Positions 17,418 to 26,493 of a stretch of DNA of 64,000 bases are shown here, one piece after another. The DNA comes from Alcanivorax sp040119285 (GTDB taxonomy: Bacteria; Pseudomonadota; Gammaproteobacteria; Pseudomonadales; Alcanivoracaceae): contig NZ_JBEDTY010000034.1 in NCBI RefSeq assembly GCF_040119285.1, forward strand, positions 148,977 through 212,976. The letters run 5' to 3'. The notes beneath the pieces are model-generated. The model saw only the letters and a list, made by a program, of their open reading frames with translations, did no database searches and was not told the DNA's origin. Position numbers and translations under genes: made by a program. Position 1 is the first letter of the stretch; each line of letters starts with the position of its first letter.

Positions 17418-17819
17418 ATGGCGCTTCCCGTCATTACTGTGTCTCGTCTGGATGTTGCCCGTTTGGAGGCGCTGCTGTCCGATGTGGATGGCGAAGTGGC
17501 CGATGGCCTGGAGGAAGAGTTGTTGCGCGCCACGGTGGTTGAGCCAAAGGATATGCCGGCGGATGTGGTCACCATGAATTCGCGGATTCGTTGCCGGGAG
17601 CAGGCCCGTGGCCGGGAGATGTGCCTGACGCTGGTGTATCCGCACGATACTGGTCCGCAGCGGGTGTCGATCCTGGCGCCAGTGGGTGCGGCGTTGCTTG
17701 GGCTATCCGTGGGCCAAAGCATCGACTGGCCGGCACCCAATGGCAAAACCTTGAAGTTGGAAATTCTTGCCGTGGAATATCAGCCACAAGCCAATGGTGA
17801 GGACCTGGGCGGCGAATAA
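17418..17819 (+). CDS. rnk: Rnk, nucleoside diphosphate kinase regulator
   Basis: Rnk is a GreA/GreB-like protein that binds RNA polymerase and affects nucleoside-diphosphate kinase levels. The 133-residue product has a short N-terminal helical arm (VARLEALLSDVDGEVADGLEEEL) and a C-terminal FKBP-like GreA domain. That domain includes VTMNSRIRC, TLVYPHD and SILAPVGAALLGLSVGQSIDW, the last being the conserved GreA/GreB C-domain block. The ATG at 17418 follows AAGGAG by six bases. It faces argH convergently. Confidence 0.93.
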   Translation: MALPVITVSRLDVARLEALLSDVDGEVADGLEEELLRATVVEPKDMPADVVTMNSRIRCREQARGREMCLTLVYPHDTGPQRVSILAPVGAALLGLSVGQSIDWPAPNGKTLKLEILAVEYQPQANGEDLGGE

Positions 17820-17841
17820 CTCGGCCCTAGCCGCCTGTTCA

Positions 17842-17879
17842 ACAGCAAAGCGGAAAGAGTGAAGCTCCCGCCTTGCTGT
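17842..17879. terminator. Stem-loop between convergent rnk and argH
   Basis: ACAGCAAAGCGG and CCGCCTTGCTGT can pair over 12 bp with one mismatch around a 14-base loop. It lies in the 68-base gap between the two stop codons. It has no long U-tract, so its terminator strength is uncertain. Confidence 0.55.
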
Positions 17880-17887
17880 CGCCCGGC

Positions 17888-19282
17888 TTAGGTGTTGTCC
17901 AGTGCCTCGCGGGCACGGGCCACCGCGGCGCGGACCTGGTCGGGAGCGGTGCCGCCGATGTGGTTACGGGCGCTCACGGAGCCTTCCAGGGTCAATACTT
18001 CGAACACGTTGTCTTCGATTTGATCGCTGAATTGCTTCAGTTCCGACAAGGACATGTCGCCCAAATCCTTCTTCTTTTCTACGCCATAAGCCACCGCCTT
18101 GCCGACGATCTCGTGGGAGTCGCGGAAGGCGATGCCCTTGCGTACCAGGTAATCGGCCAGATCGGTGGCCGTGGCGAAACCGCGGCGGGCCGCTTCGCGC
18201 ATCACTTCACGGTTGGGTTCCAACGCAGGGATCATGTCACCGAAGGCGCGCAGGCTGCCTTTTAAGGTATCCACGGCGTCGTACAATGGCTCTTTATCTT
18301 CCTGGTTGTCTTTGTTGTAGGCCAGTGGTTGGCTCTTCATCAGCGTTAGCAGGCAGATCAGGTGGCCGTTGACGCGGCCGGTCTTGCCTCGTACTAGTTC
18401 AGGCACGTCCGGGTTTTTCTTCTGCGGCATAATGGAGCTGCCGGTGCAGAAGCGGTCGGGCAGGTTGATAAAGTTGAACTGGGCGCTGGTCCACAGCACC
18501 AGCTCTTCGCTGATCCGGGACAAGTGAGTCATGGTCAGTGCAGCCATCGCGCAGAATTCAATGGCGAAATCCCGGTCGCTCACTGCATCCAGGGAGTTTT
18601 CGCAGACGCCGTCAAAACCGAGAAGCTCGCAGGTGCGCTCCCGGTTAATCGGGTAGGTGGTGCCGGCCAGGGCGGCGGCCCCCAGCGGCATGCGGTTAAC
18701 CCGTTTCTTGCAGTCCAGCAGACGTTCCCGGTCGCGTTTGAGCATTTCGAACCACGCTAGCAGGTGATGCCCGAAGGTCACCGGCTGGGCTGTCTGCAAG
18801 TGGGTGAAGCCAGGCATGATGGTGGCGGCTTCGCGCTCGGCCAGGTTAAGCAGGCCTTGCATGAGGTGCAGGAACTGTTCTTCCAGAATCAGCAATTCGT
18901 CACGTAGCCACAGGCGGATGTCGGTGGCTACTTGGTCATTACGCGAACGCCCCGTGTGCAGCTTCTTGCCGGTGATGCCGATCTTGTCGGTGAGTCGGGC
19001 TTCGATGTTCATGTGCACATCTTCCAGTGCTACGGACCACTGGAACTCGCCTTTTTCGATTTCCAGCTGAATTTCACGCAGGCCCACAATAATGGCGTCG
19101 CGCTCCTCATCGGTGAGCACGCCCACTTCCGCAAGCATGGTCGCATGAGCCTGAGAGCCGTAGATGTCCTGACGGTACATGCGCCGGTCGAAGTTCACAC
19201 TGGCAGTGAATTCTTGCACGAACTGGTCGGTGGACTCGCTGAAGCGGCCGCCCCAGAGTTTGTTCTGCTGCTTGTCAGTCAT
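17888..19282 (-). CDS. argH: Argininosuccinate lyase
   Basis: ArgH splits argininosuccinate to arginine and fumarate. The 464-residue enzyme has the N-terminal LWGGRFSE and the fumarase/aspartase signature GSSIMPQKKNPD near residue 280, whose mobile loop carries the catalytic serine. TGRSRNDQVATD and TVGxxxP-type substrate loops (GFTHLQTAQPVTFGHH) are also present. It is of normal length and monocistronic, divergent from algZ, with a 130-base gap holding both promoters. Confidence 0.97.
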   Translation of the reverse strand: MTDKQQNKLWGGRFSESTDQFVQEFTASVNFDRRMYRQDIYGSQAHATMLAEVGVLTDEERDAIIVGLREIQLEIEKGEFQWSVALEDVHMNIEARLTDKIGITGKKLHTGRSRNDQVATDIRLWLRDELLILEEQFLHLMQGLLNLAEREAATIMPGFTHLQTAQPVTFGHHLLAWFEMLKRDRERLLDCKKRVNRMPLGAAALAGTTYPINRERTCELLGFDGVCENSLDAVSDRDFAIEFCAMAALTMTHLSRISEELVLWTSAQFNFINLPDRFCTGSSIMPQKKNPDVPELVRGKTGRVNGHLICLLTLMKSQPLAYNKDNQEDKEPLYDAVDTLKGSLRAFGDMIPALEPNREVMREAARRGFATATDLADYLVRKGIAFRDSHEIVGKAVAYGVEKKKDLGDMSLSELKQFSDQIEDNVFEVLTLEGSVSARNHIGGTAPDQVRAAVARAREALDNT

Positions 19283-19412
19283 CGTACTTGCTCAACGCTT
19301 GGTTTGCGGGGGCGTAAGTATAGCAGGGGGAGACTATTCCTTGGGAGTAGCGGTTCATTCAGGTATAACATATTCATAATTAGGCCTTTTTCCGTATCAA
19401 AGGAGTGCGCGC

Positions 19413-20447
19413 GTGGCCACTGATGTCCCGGCAAATAACAGTTTTCTGCCCGACTTGTGCAGTACCCGTGCCGTGTTGGTGGTGGTGGTGGTGGCCGAGC
19501 TGATGGCGCTGGTGGTGACCCTGGTGGCCACTTACTACGACGGGTTTAGTGTTGGCCGGCTGGCGATTACCTCTCTGTTTGTGCAGTGGGTCGGGCTGAC
19601 CTCCGCTGCGCTGGTGTGCCAGTTGCGTAACCGGCTGAACCGGTTGCCGCCGGCCTGGACCTCTATCGCGGTGGTCTTGCTGGTGGCCGCGGGGACCTTG
19701 CTGTTCAGCGTATTGGCGCGGCTCATCATGGCCTGGGTCAGCGGTGGTGCATTGGAAATGGAGGTGTGGTCCACGGGTATTCTGGTAAACGGATTGATAG
19801 CAGCAATTATTGCCGGCCTGGTCATGCGCTATTTCTATGTGCAAGAGCAGCTGCGACAAAAGGGCCAGGCGGAATTGCAGGCGCGCATTCAGGCACTGCA
19901 GTCACGAATTCGTCCCCATTTTCTGTTTAACTCCATGAATATTATTGCCAGCCTTATTGCGGTGGACCCGGAGGGGGCGGAACAGGTGGTAGAAGATCTA
20001 TCGGTGTTGTTTCGTGCCAGCCTTAAAAACAGCGGTAATGAGGCTTCTCTGGAAGAAGAGTTTGAACTGTGCAGGCGCTATATTCACATCGAAAAGTTGC
20101 GTATGGGGGAGCGTTTGCAGGTGGAATGGGACATCCAGGTGGATACAAAATCCGTGAAGATTCCGTTATTAACCTTGCAACCCTTGCTTGAAAATGCCAT
20201 TTATCATGGCATCCAGCCATTAGCTGCGGGGGGGCTGGTGACAATACGTGCCCTCCTCGACAATGGTAATTTGGTGTTATCGGTGAGTAATCCCAAGCCG
20301 GAAGGCGACGGACATCACAAAGGCAACCGCATGGCACTGGAAAATATACGTCATCGGCTGGAAGCCCTGTACGGTGATGATGTGGCGGTGGAATCCCGCC
20401 CGCAACAAAAACAATACGAGATCGAAATTCGATATCCGCTGCAATAA
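19413..20447 (+). CDS. algZ: AlgZ/FimS-type sensor histidine kinase
   Basis: The 344-residue LytS-type membrane kinase has four hydrophobic spans (about residues 20-145). A cytosolic His_kinase domain follows whose phospho-acceptor is His169 in RIRPHFLFNSMN. The ATP-binding part includes PLLTLQPLLENAIYHG. In Pseudomonas AlgZ (FimS) signals to AlgR to control alginate, twitching motility and virulence traits. The targets here are unknown. The GTG start is used, and algR follows 13 bases after the stop. The argH-algZ-algR-hemC order matches Pseudomonas. Confidence 0.92.
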   Translation: MATDVPANNSFLPDLCSTRAVLVVVVVAELMALVVTLVATYYDGFSVGRLAITSLFVQWVGLTSAALVCQLRNRLNRLPPAWTSIAVVLLVAAGTLLFSVLARLIMAWVSGGALEMEVWSTGILVNGLIAAIIAGLVMRYFYVQEQLRQKGQAELQARIQALQSRIRPHFLFNSMNIIASLIAVDPEGAEQVVEDLSVLFRASLKNSGNEASLEEEFELCRRYIHIEKLRMGERLQVEWDIQVDTKSVKIPLLTLQPLLENAIYHGIQPLAAGGLVTIRALLDNGNLVLSVSNPKPEGDGHHKGNRMALENIRHRLEALYGDDVAVESRPQQKQYEIEIRYPLQ

Positions 20448-20460
20448 AAGGATGGGACTT

Positions 20461-21201
20461 ATGCGGGTACTTGTCTGCGACGACGAGCAACTGGCTCGCG
20501 ACCGGCTTAAGCGGCTGGTCGAGAAGATCGAGAACACCGAGGTGGTGGCTGAGGCGGCCAATGGCCGTGAAGCCATTATTGAAGCCCAGTCCTGCAGGCC
20601 GGATGTGGTGTTGATGGATATTCGCATGCCGGAAATGGATGGCATGGAAGCGGCGGAGCATCTGAGCAAGATGGATAATCCGCCAGCACTGATTTTTTGT
20701 ACCGCCTATGACGAGCACGCGCTGCAGGCGTTTCGTGTGCATGCGGTGGATTACCTGCTCAAACCCGTTAATGCGGCTGACCTAACCACTGCGCTCACCA
20801 AGGGGAAAACGCTCAATCGGATTCAGCTGGCAGAAATCAGCGATGATGTAAGTGAAGAGAAACCTCGCCGTCGAGGCCATATCAGTGCTCGTACTCACCG
20901 GGGGCTGGAGCTGGTGCCGGTGGATGATGTGCGTTACTTCCTGGCAGACCAGAAATACGTGACGGTGTGCTTTAGCGAAGGCGAAGTGTTGATTGATGAA
21001 ACCCTGAAAGAACTGGAAACGGAATTTGGTGATCAGTTCGTGCGCATCCACCGCAATGCCTTGGTGGCGCTGAAGTTTATTGAAGGGATGGAAATGGCCA
21101 CCGCGGGACACCATCAAGTTCGCCTGCGCGGAGTGGACGAGCGCCTGACCGTGAGTCGGCGCCATGTAGCGGGCTTGCGGCGCGTGCTGCAGAGCCTTTA
21201 A
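20461..21201 (+). CDS. algR: AlgR-type LytTR response regulator
   Basis: The 246-residue regulator has a receiver domain (1-115) and a LytTR DNA-binding domain (about 145-245). The start at MRVLVCDDEQ matches the normal receiver opening. Phospho-acceptor Asp53 lies in VVLMDIRMPEMDG, with conserved Thr (FCTAYD) and Lys (YLLKPV). The LytTR part has DDVRYFLADQKYVTV and FVRIHRNALVAL. It is the partner of AlgZ directly upstream. Candidate targets cannot be named from this window. Confidence 0.95.
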   Translation: MRVLVCDDEQLARDRLKRLVEKIENTEVVAEAANGREAIIEAQSCRPDVVLMDIRMPEMDGMEAAEHLSKMDNPPALIFCTAYDEHALQAFRVHAVDYLLKPVNAADLTTALTKGKTLNRIQLAEISDDVSEEKPRRRGHISARTHRGLELVPVDDVRYFLADQKYVTVCFSEGEVLIDETLKELETEFGDQFVRIHRNALVALKFIEGMEMATAGHHQVRLRGVDERLTVSRRHVAGLRRVLQSL

Positions 21202-21801
21202 CGGGCACCAGCTAAAGGGTACTTGGCGTAATGTAAGGTTTGCACGGCTTACTAGCCTTGAGTCGGTTCAATTGAGCAATGAATTGAACCGCAACGAATA
21301 ACAAAAACAGGACTTTCGCCACTAAAAAAGTTTCTCCTTCTAACGGGTGCGGTTGGGCTCAACCGTCGTGCCCGGCCCACCCTGCCCGTTACCGGCTTCA
21401 TTGTACGGCAATGTGAAAGCTTCCATCCCCATGGCCGCCACGGCCCCTCGGAAACCCCATTCGTGTGGGCAGCGCCAGCCTTTAGGCCGCCGCTCCCTGC
21501 GGCGGGAATACCGAGCCTCATCCGCTGGATTATCAATTCCAGAACTCCTTTTGGGTGCAGGCGGCGTTTGCTGTGGTTTTATGCGGCATCTGAAAACATC
21601 AGGGACAAGCTCCCGGCTGCAAGCAACTACACGGTTTGGCGGTTTGAATGTGTCAAGCATCGGGAGCGCCCAGAGTTTGGATGCGGCCCTAGTCGTTAAA
21701 ATAGCAATAATCTGACCGTCCTATTGCAACTTGCCGCTTGCAGCTTGAGGCTTTTTAAACTGATAGACTGGCAACCCAATTCACTGCCCTCAGGATGCTC
21801 T
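21202..21801. other. 600-bp gap between algR and hemC
   Basis: No reading frame here looks coding. The gap holds an exact inverted repeat just after algR and, close to hemC, a short repeat of the GCTTGCAGCTT type. The rest looks like eroded sequence with no recognisable family. Confidence 0.5.
21264..21291. terminator. Perfect inverted repeat after algR
   Basis: CGGTTCAATT and AATTGAACCG form an exact 10-bp stem with an 8-base loop, 62 bases after the algR stop. No U-tract follows. It could be a weak or Rho-assisted terminator, or a protein-binding palindrome. Confidence 0.5.
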
Positions 21802-22734
21802 ATGTCCCGCGAAATCTTGCGTATCGCTACCCGTTCCAGCCCGTTGGCTATCTGGCAGGCCGAGTATGTTCAGCAGCGCCTGGAAAGCCTGCATGAGGGA
21901 TTGCGCGTGGAGCTGGTGCGAATCAAGACCCAGGGAGACAAGATTCTCGATACCCCGTTGGCCAAGATCGGAGGCAAGGGACTGTTCGTTAAGGAGCTGG
22001 AAGAAGCGATGATGGACGGGCGCGCGGACATTGCCGTGCACTCCATGAAGGATGTGCCCATGGAATTGCCACCGGGTTTCGCGTTGCCGGTGATTTGTGA
22101 GCGAGAAGATCCCCGGGACGCTTTTGTCTCCAACACTTTCGATAGCCTGTCTTTGCTGCCCCATGGTGCCTGCGTGGGGACCTCTAGCCTGCGCCGCCAG
22201 GCCCAGGTAAAAGCCAATCGCCCTGATTTGGTCGTCAATAGCCTGCGTGGTAACGTGCAGACCCGGCTGGGCAAGCTGGATGCGGGGAATTTCGATGCCA
22301 TTATCCTCGCCGCAGCGGGCCTCAAACGGCTGGAAATGCACGATCGCATTCGTTATGAAATGCCACCGGAAGAGTCGCTCCCTGCAGTGGGGCAAGGCGC
22401 CGTGGGCATCGAGTGTCGTGAGGACGACACGAGTACCATCGCGCTACTGTCACCACTGAGTGATGTGGATACGTGGGATCGGGTGGTGGCCGAACGGGCC
22501 ATGAACCGGCGCCTCGAAGGGGGGTGTCAGGTGCCGATCGCGGGTTTTGCTCTGCTTGAAGACGGCCAGTTGTGGCTACGTGGCTTGGTGGCAGAAGAAG
22601 ATGGCAGTCGAGTATTGCGCGCAGAAGGATCCGCTCCCCGCGGTCAGGGCGCGGAACTGGGTATCGATATTGCTGAGCAGTTATTGGCCCAGGGCGCGGA
22701 TGAAATTTTGAAGGCCTTGTACGCTCGCCAATGA
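21802..22734 (+). CDS. hemC: Porphobilinogen deaminase
   Basis: HemC links four porphobilinogens into hydroxymethylbilane in tetrapyrrole synthesis. The start at MSREILRIATRSSPLA gives 310 residues. Key features are the IGGKGLFVKELEEAM loop, the catalytic Asp region HSMKDVP, Arg-rich TSSLRRQAQ, and the dipyrromethane-cofactor cysteine at Cys242 (LEGGCQVPI), the same number as in E. coli. It overlaps hemD by four bases. Confidence 0.97.
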   Translation: MSREILRIATRSSPLAIWQAEYVQQRLESLHEGLRVELVRIKTQGDKILDTPLAKIGGKGLFVKELEEAMMDGRADIAVHSMKDVPMELPPGFALPVICEREDPRDAFVSNTFDSLSLLPHGACVGTSSLRRQAQVKANRPDLVVNSLRGNVQTRLGKLDAGNFDAIILAAAGLKRLEMHDRIRYEMPPEESLPAVGQGAVGIECREDDTSTIALLSPLSDVDTWDRVVAERAMNRRLEGGCQVPIAGFALLEDGQLWLRGLVAEEDGSRVLRAEGSAPRGQGAELGIDIAEQLLAQGADEILKALYARQ

Positions 22735-23462
22735 ACGATCAAGGTCGACAGCAACGGGTTATCGTCACCCGCCCTGAGGGCCAGCAGCAGCGGCTAATGG
22801 CCCTGTTGGTTGAGGCAGGGTATCAGCCACTTCACCAGCCGGCACTGGTTATCGAGCCGGTGACAGTGGATGGCCCTATGCAGCGTATTCTGATGGAGCT
22901 GGATGGTTATCACGCGGTGTTTTTCGCCAGTGTGAATGCTGCCCGCTTGGCTCTGTCGGCTATGGCTGATCTGTGGCCCCAGTGGCCCGTTGGGGTGCAC
23001 TGGTTGGCTGTGGGCCGAGCTACTGCAGCAGAGCTGGAGGCTTGGCACTTGCCTGCCACTGTGCCTAAGCAAGGGTTTAATACCGAAGCGGTGTTGGCGT
23101 TGCCTTGTCTGCAGCAGCTGGTTGAGAAACAGGTTCTAATTTGCCGGGGTGATAGCGGCCGTGAATTGTTGGCGCAAACTCTGCAGTCCCGAGGGGCAAA
23201 TGTGGAGGCGCTGGCCTTTTACCACCGCAAGGCCGCACACCCAATTCGCATTCCTGCAGAGACCGATTGGGTGATGATTACCAGCGTACAGGGTTGGCAG
23301 GCGGTCGGAGCGTCGGTACCCGCGTACTGTGGGGTGGTGGCTGCCGGAGAACGCGTGGCCGAGGCGGTGCGCGCTGGGCATGCCGGCGAAGTGTGTGTAG
23401 CCGCCAGCGCCCACGATGAAGACATGTTATCTGCTCTTGCCGTGGGTGCTGGCAAAGGTTGA
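22731..23462 (+). CDS. hemD: Uroporphyrinogen-III synthase
   Basis: HemD closes hydroxymethylbilane to uroporphyrinogen III. The 243-residue protein is of the weakly conserved HemD family. It has the opening VIVTRPEGQQQRLMALL, the NAARLAL and VGRATAAEL segments of domain 1, and the second-domain LICRGDSGRELLAQTL block, which is the best conserved part. Identification rests on this pattern plus the ATGA overlap with hemC and the hemX-hemY context. Confidence 0.93.
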   Translation: MNDQGRQQRVIVTRPEGQQQRLMALLVEAGYQPLHQPALVIEPVTVDGPMQRILMELDGYHAVFFASVNAARLALSAMADLWPQWPVGVHWLAVGRATAAELEAWHLPATVPKQGFNTEAVLALPCLQQLVEKQVLICRGDSGRELLAQTLQSRGANVEALAFYHRKAAHPIRIPAETDWVMITSVQGWQAVGASVPAYCGVVAAGERVAEAVRAGHAGEVCVAASAHDEDMLSALAVGAGKG

Positions 23463-23490
23463 GGAGAGAGATAAACGGTTATCAGGGCGT

Positions 23491-23514
23491 AAAAGGGCTT
23501 ACAGGCCTTTTTTT
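23491..23514 (+). terminator. Rho-independent terminator after hemD
   Basis: AAAGGGC and GGCCTTT can form a stem of about seven pairs (one G-U) with a short loop, followed by a run of seven T. It lies 28 bases after hemD stops and suggests that hemXY has its own promoter in the 140-base gap. Confidence 0.65.
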
Positions 23515-23654
23515 CCCTGCTGGTAACGGTAATGATTGGACAGCGATGGACGGTCACTTTAAGGTTTTTGCAATGAGATTGGGTATCGCCACGCTGAAAG
23601 CGCTGCGCGTTTGACTGTTACGCCCGCCTTGCCTATGACAACAACGGAGCTGAT

Positions 23655-24620
23655 ATGACGCAGGATCGTCCTTTTTCCCGCCAAACTGGGGTAAGCCTTC
23701 TGGCTGTGCTGCTTGTATTGGTGGTGCTAGCTGCACTTGGCGCTGCTGGCTGGTGGGGGTGGCAGGAGTTCACCCGGCTGAAGAGCGAAAAGAGTGGCCT
23801 TGCCGATCAGGTGGCGACAGTGAAAGGTGAGCTAACCCGTCAGCAGCGCGAAGTACAGGCGGCATTATCTGACTTAGAAAAACGGCAGTCCAAGCTGGGT
23901 GCGCAGATGAACAGGGACCGCGCCGCCTTGACCGATATAAAAAGCGGTGGCCAGCGGCTGTGGTTGATTAATGAGGCCCGCGCACTGGCTAGTCTGGCCA
24001 GCCAGAGACTGTTGCTTACCCAAGATGCGTTGGCTGCTCGCCGTTTGTTAAAGGCTGCGGATCAGACCTTGGCTCGCCTAGATGATCCTGCCGTGTTGCC
24101 GGCCCGTAAAGCATTGGCCCTGGATATGGAAATTCTCAGTGGCGCCAGCCAAGTGGATGTGCAGGGCATGGTGTTGCGTCTGGGCGCTTTGCGAGAGCTG
24201 GTAGCCGAATTGGCGGTGCCCACAGAAGCCTCGCCCGCGGAGCGGTCCGAGCCGGACGGAGATCAGAGCTGGTGGCATGATGTGATGGACCGGATGCCGG
24301 TAACCGTGCGCCGCCATGAAGGTGCTGTACCACTGCCATTGTCGGGGGAGCAGGCCGCACTGGTGCGTTTGACCCTGGACGGCAGCTTGCAGCAGGCGCA
24401 GCTTGCATTGATGCAAGGGCGTGCGGAAGCCTATCGGCAAGCGATTGAAAACGCCCAGTCGACGCTCAAGCAATGGTTCCGGAGTGATGATTCCCGTACC
24501 GCCCACATGCAGAGCACCCTGAAGGCGATGGGCGGCGCCAACGTGGCCCAGGCTTTGCCGCAGATCGGTAATGGACTGGCGGCCATAGAAGCCCTGAAAC
24601 GCAAGGAGGGCGACGCATGA
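23655..24620 (+). CDS. hemX: HemX-like membrane protein
   Basis: The 321-residue protein has one N-terminal membrane span (about residues 12-32). A long coiled coil follows (FTRLKSEKSGLADQVATVKGELTRQQREVQAAL, broken over residues 38-75), then an all-helical domain. It is called HemX by position in the hemCDXY cluster and by this span-plus-coil layout. Despite its name it is not proven to be a methyltransferase in these bacteria; a scaffold role with HemY has been suggested. It overlaps hemY by four bases. Confidence 0.88.
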   Translation: MTQDRPFSRQTGVSLLAVLLVLVVLAALGAAGWWGWQEFTRLKSEKSGLADQVATVKGELTRQQREVQAALSDLEKRQSKLGAQMNRDRAALTDIKSGGQRLWLINEARALASLASQRLLLTQDALAARRLLKAADQTLARLDDPAVLPARKALALDMEILSGASQVDVQGMVLRLGALRELVAELAVPTEASPAERSEPDGDQSWWHDVMDRMPVTVRRHEGAVPLPLSGEQAALVRLTLDGSLQQAQLALMQGRAEAYRQAIENAQSTLKQWFRSDDSRTAHMQSTLKAMGGANVAQALPQIGNGLAAIEALKRKEGDA

Positions 24621-25849
24621 AAAAAGTCGTCCTGCTGATTATTATTGCGCTGGTCGCCGCGTTGGCGCTGGGGCGTTGGATGGCAGCGGATTCCGGTTAT
24701 GTGCTGATTATCCGCGACACCATGTCAGTGGATACTACTCTGGGATTTGTGGTCCTGATGGCCTTGCTGGCTGCGGTGGCACTGGTGGTGCTTACGTTGC
24801 TGGGTAATACGGCCTGGAACCTCATGGAGCCAGTCCGCGCGACTCGCCGCTGGAAGAAAAAGGTGGCTGAACGTCGCTTGCGAAGCGGTTTCCTGCAGCT
24901 GGTGGATGGCGAGCTGGAAAAGGCCGAGCGCTTGTTGGTAGCGGCTGGCGAAGAAGGCGACTGGCCATTGGTCGCCTGGTTGTTAGCGGCGGAAGCGGCT
25001 CAAGAGCAGGACAAGGTAGATGCTTCGCAGCAGTACCTTGAGCAGGCTGGCGCTGACCGCCGAGGTAGGCTGGTGGCGGGCCTGATGAAAGCCCGCTTTG
25101 CACTGGATGAGGGTTATCCGGAACAGGCCCGTAGTGAATTGAAGGTGCTGGCGGACATGGCGCCGCGCAACAAGCGTATCCTCAAGACTTACGCCGAAGT
25201 GCTGGAAAGCCAGAAAGACTGGCAAACGCTGTGCGGCCTGATGCCACGATTGAAACGCGCCTTTGGCGAAGCCAATCAGGCCCGCCGTGAGCGTAAAGTC
25301 TGGTTGGCCTGGCTGCAAGAAACCGCCCGCAAGCCGGGTTTTAACGATGCAGATACTCGCCGTGAAGAGCTGCGAAAGTTGTGGAAAGATGTGCCGGTGC
25401 AACTAAAAAACGACCCGGCCATGGTAGCCCGTTACGCTGGGTTTTTAGCCCAGTTGGGTGGCGGTCGTGGTGCTCTGAATCTGGTCCGCGAGCAACTGGA
25501 TAACCGGTGGGATGATCGCTTGCCACCGGTGCTGGAAGCCATCGACGATATTTCCCCCGATGACCTGTTACAGGTATTGGAAAAGTGGCTGGCAGAACGG
25601 CCGGGTAATGCGGCGGTTTTGATCACCGCCGGACGTGTTGCGTTGAAGGCGCGCCTGTGGGGTAAGGCTCAAGGTTTCTTTGAAGCTGCGGCGAATTCCA
25701 GCCAGAGTGCCACGGCCTTGGCAGAATTAGCGCGGCTGTACCGGGCACTGGGGGATACCAGCAAAGCCATGTCCGCCTTCGACCGGCGTTTGGCTCAGCT
25801 TGAAGGGGATCTTCCTGCCCTGCCACTGCCTGATAAAAGCGTGCAGTAG
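24617..25849 (+). CDS. hemY: HemY, TPR-containing heme biosynthesis-associated protein
   Basis: The 410-residue protein has two N-terminal membrane spans (about 4-22 and 40-62) and a basic cytosolic segment (RATRRWKKKVAERRL). A long TPR-type helical domain (from about 95) includes GELEKAERLLVAAGEEGDWPLV and the C-terminal ATALAELARLYRALGDTSKAM. Gram-negative HemY of this type is unrelated to the Bacillus oxidase of the same name. Its molecular role is uncertain but it is always found with hemCDX. Its start overlaps the hemX stop. Confidence 0.92.
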   Translation: MKKVVLLIIIALVAALALGRWMAADSGYVLIIRDTMSVDTTLGFVVLMALLAAVALVVLTLLGNTAWNLMEPVRATRRWKKKVAERRLRSGFLQLVDGELEKAERLLVAAGEEGDWPLVAWLLAAEAAQEQDKVDASQQYLEQAGADRRGRLVAGLMKARFALDEGYPEQARSELKVLADMAPRNKRILKTYAEVLESQKDWQTLCGLMPRLKRAFGEANQARRERKVWLAWLQETARKPGFNDADTRREELRKLWKDVPVQLKNDPAMVARYAGFLAQLGGGRGALNLVREQLDNRWDDRLPPVLEAIDDISPDDLLQVLEKWLAERPGNAAVLITAGRVALKARLWGKAQGFFEAAANSSQSATALAELARLYRALGDTSKAMSAFDRRLAQLEGDLPALPLPDKSVQ

Positions 25850-25864
25850 TGTGAGATGTCGTTT

Positions 25865-25953
25865 TGTCGGGTTACGCCGCTACGCGGCTAACACGACCTA
25901 CAAAAACCGCAGCACCTTGTAGGTCGTATTAGGCCGAAGGCCGTAATCCGGCA
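25865..25953. repeat. REP/BIME-like paired inverted repeat
   Basis: Two imperfectly complementary arms face each other. The left (25865-25902) reads TGTCGGGTTACGCCGC and ends in CACGACCTACA. The right (25918-25953) begins TGTAGGTCGTATTAGG and ends in CCGGCA. Each arm also has its own internal palindrome (GCCGCTACGCGGC; GGCCGAAGGCC). This is the form of a bacterial REP doublet, and it lies between the convergent hemY and pqiC genes where it may also end transcription. Confidence 0.75.
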
Positions 25954-25983
25954 ACGCATTAGAGGATGCAGGCAAGCCCCCCT

Positions 25984-26493
25984 TCAATTAATGGTGGTGG
26001 CGATCTCTGCCGCCACGGCCTGCCAGCCCTGATCCAGTGTTCTTATCAGGTTGGCATAGCCGCCGTTCTCCAGTGCGGCTTCCCATTGAATGCGGCCTTT
26101 TGCCATTTCTCCGTTGTTCCCTGCCAGAGTCCATCGCCCGCTAATAACCGCGGCATCCCTGTCTTCGCCCTGCAGCCCCTGGAAGCGGGTCAGCTCCACG
26201 GTGAGAGTTTGCTCATCACCGGTGGTCATGCGGGCTTCCAGAGCGCGCTGTAACTGCGTGGCCAAGGGCTCGGCCCAGCGATGGTGGCGGGCCACCTGTA
26301 TTTCGCTGTCGCTGAGTTGCATCACAATACCGCCCCGGGTCAGGTAGTTAGCCAGCACCACCTTTATGGTGAGCGGTGAATGCGCGGATTGCGTGGCAGA
26401 AGGCAGCAAATAGCTCGGCGCCGATGGTTGGGGGGCGTGGCTGCAGCCCCACAGTCCGGCGAGAATAGCGGCGATGGCGAGCAGACGGATCAT
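25984..26493 (-). CDS. pqiC: PqiC-type outer-membrane lipoprotein
   Basis: The 169-residue protein is of the ABC-type transport auxiliary lipoprotein family (DUF330). A signal peptide ends in lipobox GLWGC with Cys17. The mature domain includes IKVVLANYLTRGGIV, HHRWAEPLATQLQRAL and TRFQGLQGEDRDAAVISGRW, the last being the family core. In E. coli PqiC forms a ring at the outer membrane that docks the PqiB tube. It overlaps pqiB by four bases. Confidence 0.9.
   Translation of the reverse strand: MIRLLAIAAILAGLWGCSHAPQPSAPSYLLPSATQSAHSPLTIKVVLANYLTRGGIVMQLSDSEIQVARHHRWAEPLATQLQRALEARMTTGDEQTLTVELTRFQGLQGEDRDAAVISGRWTLAGNNGEMAKGRIQWEAALENGGYANLIRTLDQGWQAVAAEIATTIN

Noticed and set aside
21347..21715. 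122-codon frame in the algR-hemC gap
   Set aside because: The deduced protein is low-complexity and overlaps similar frames on both strands. There is no homology-like pattern or ribosome site.
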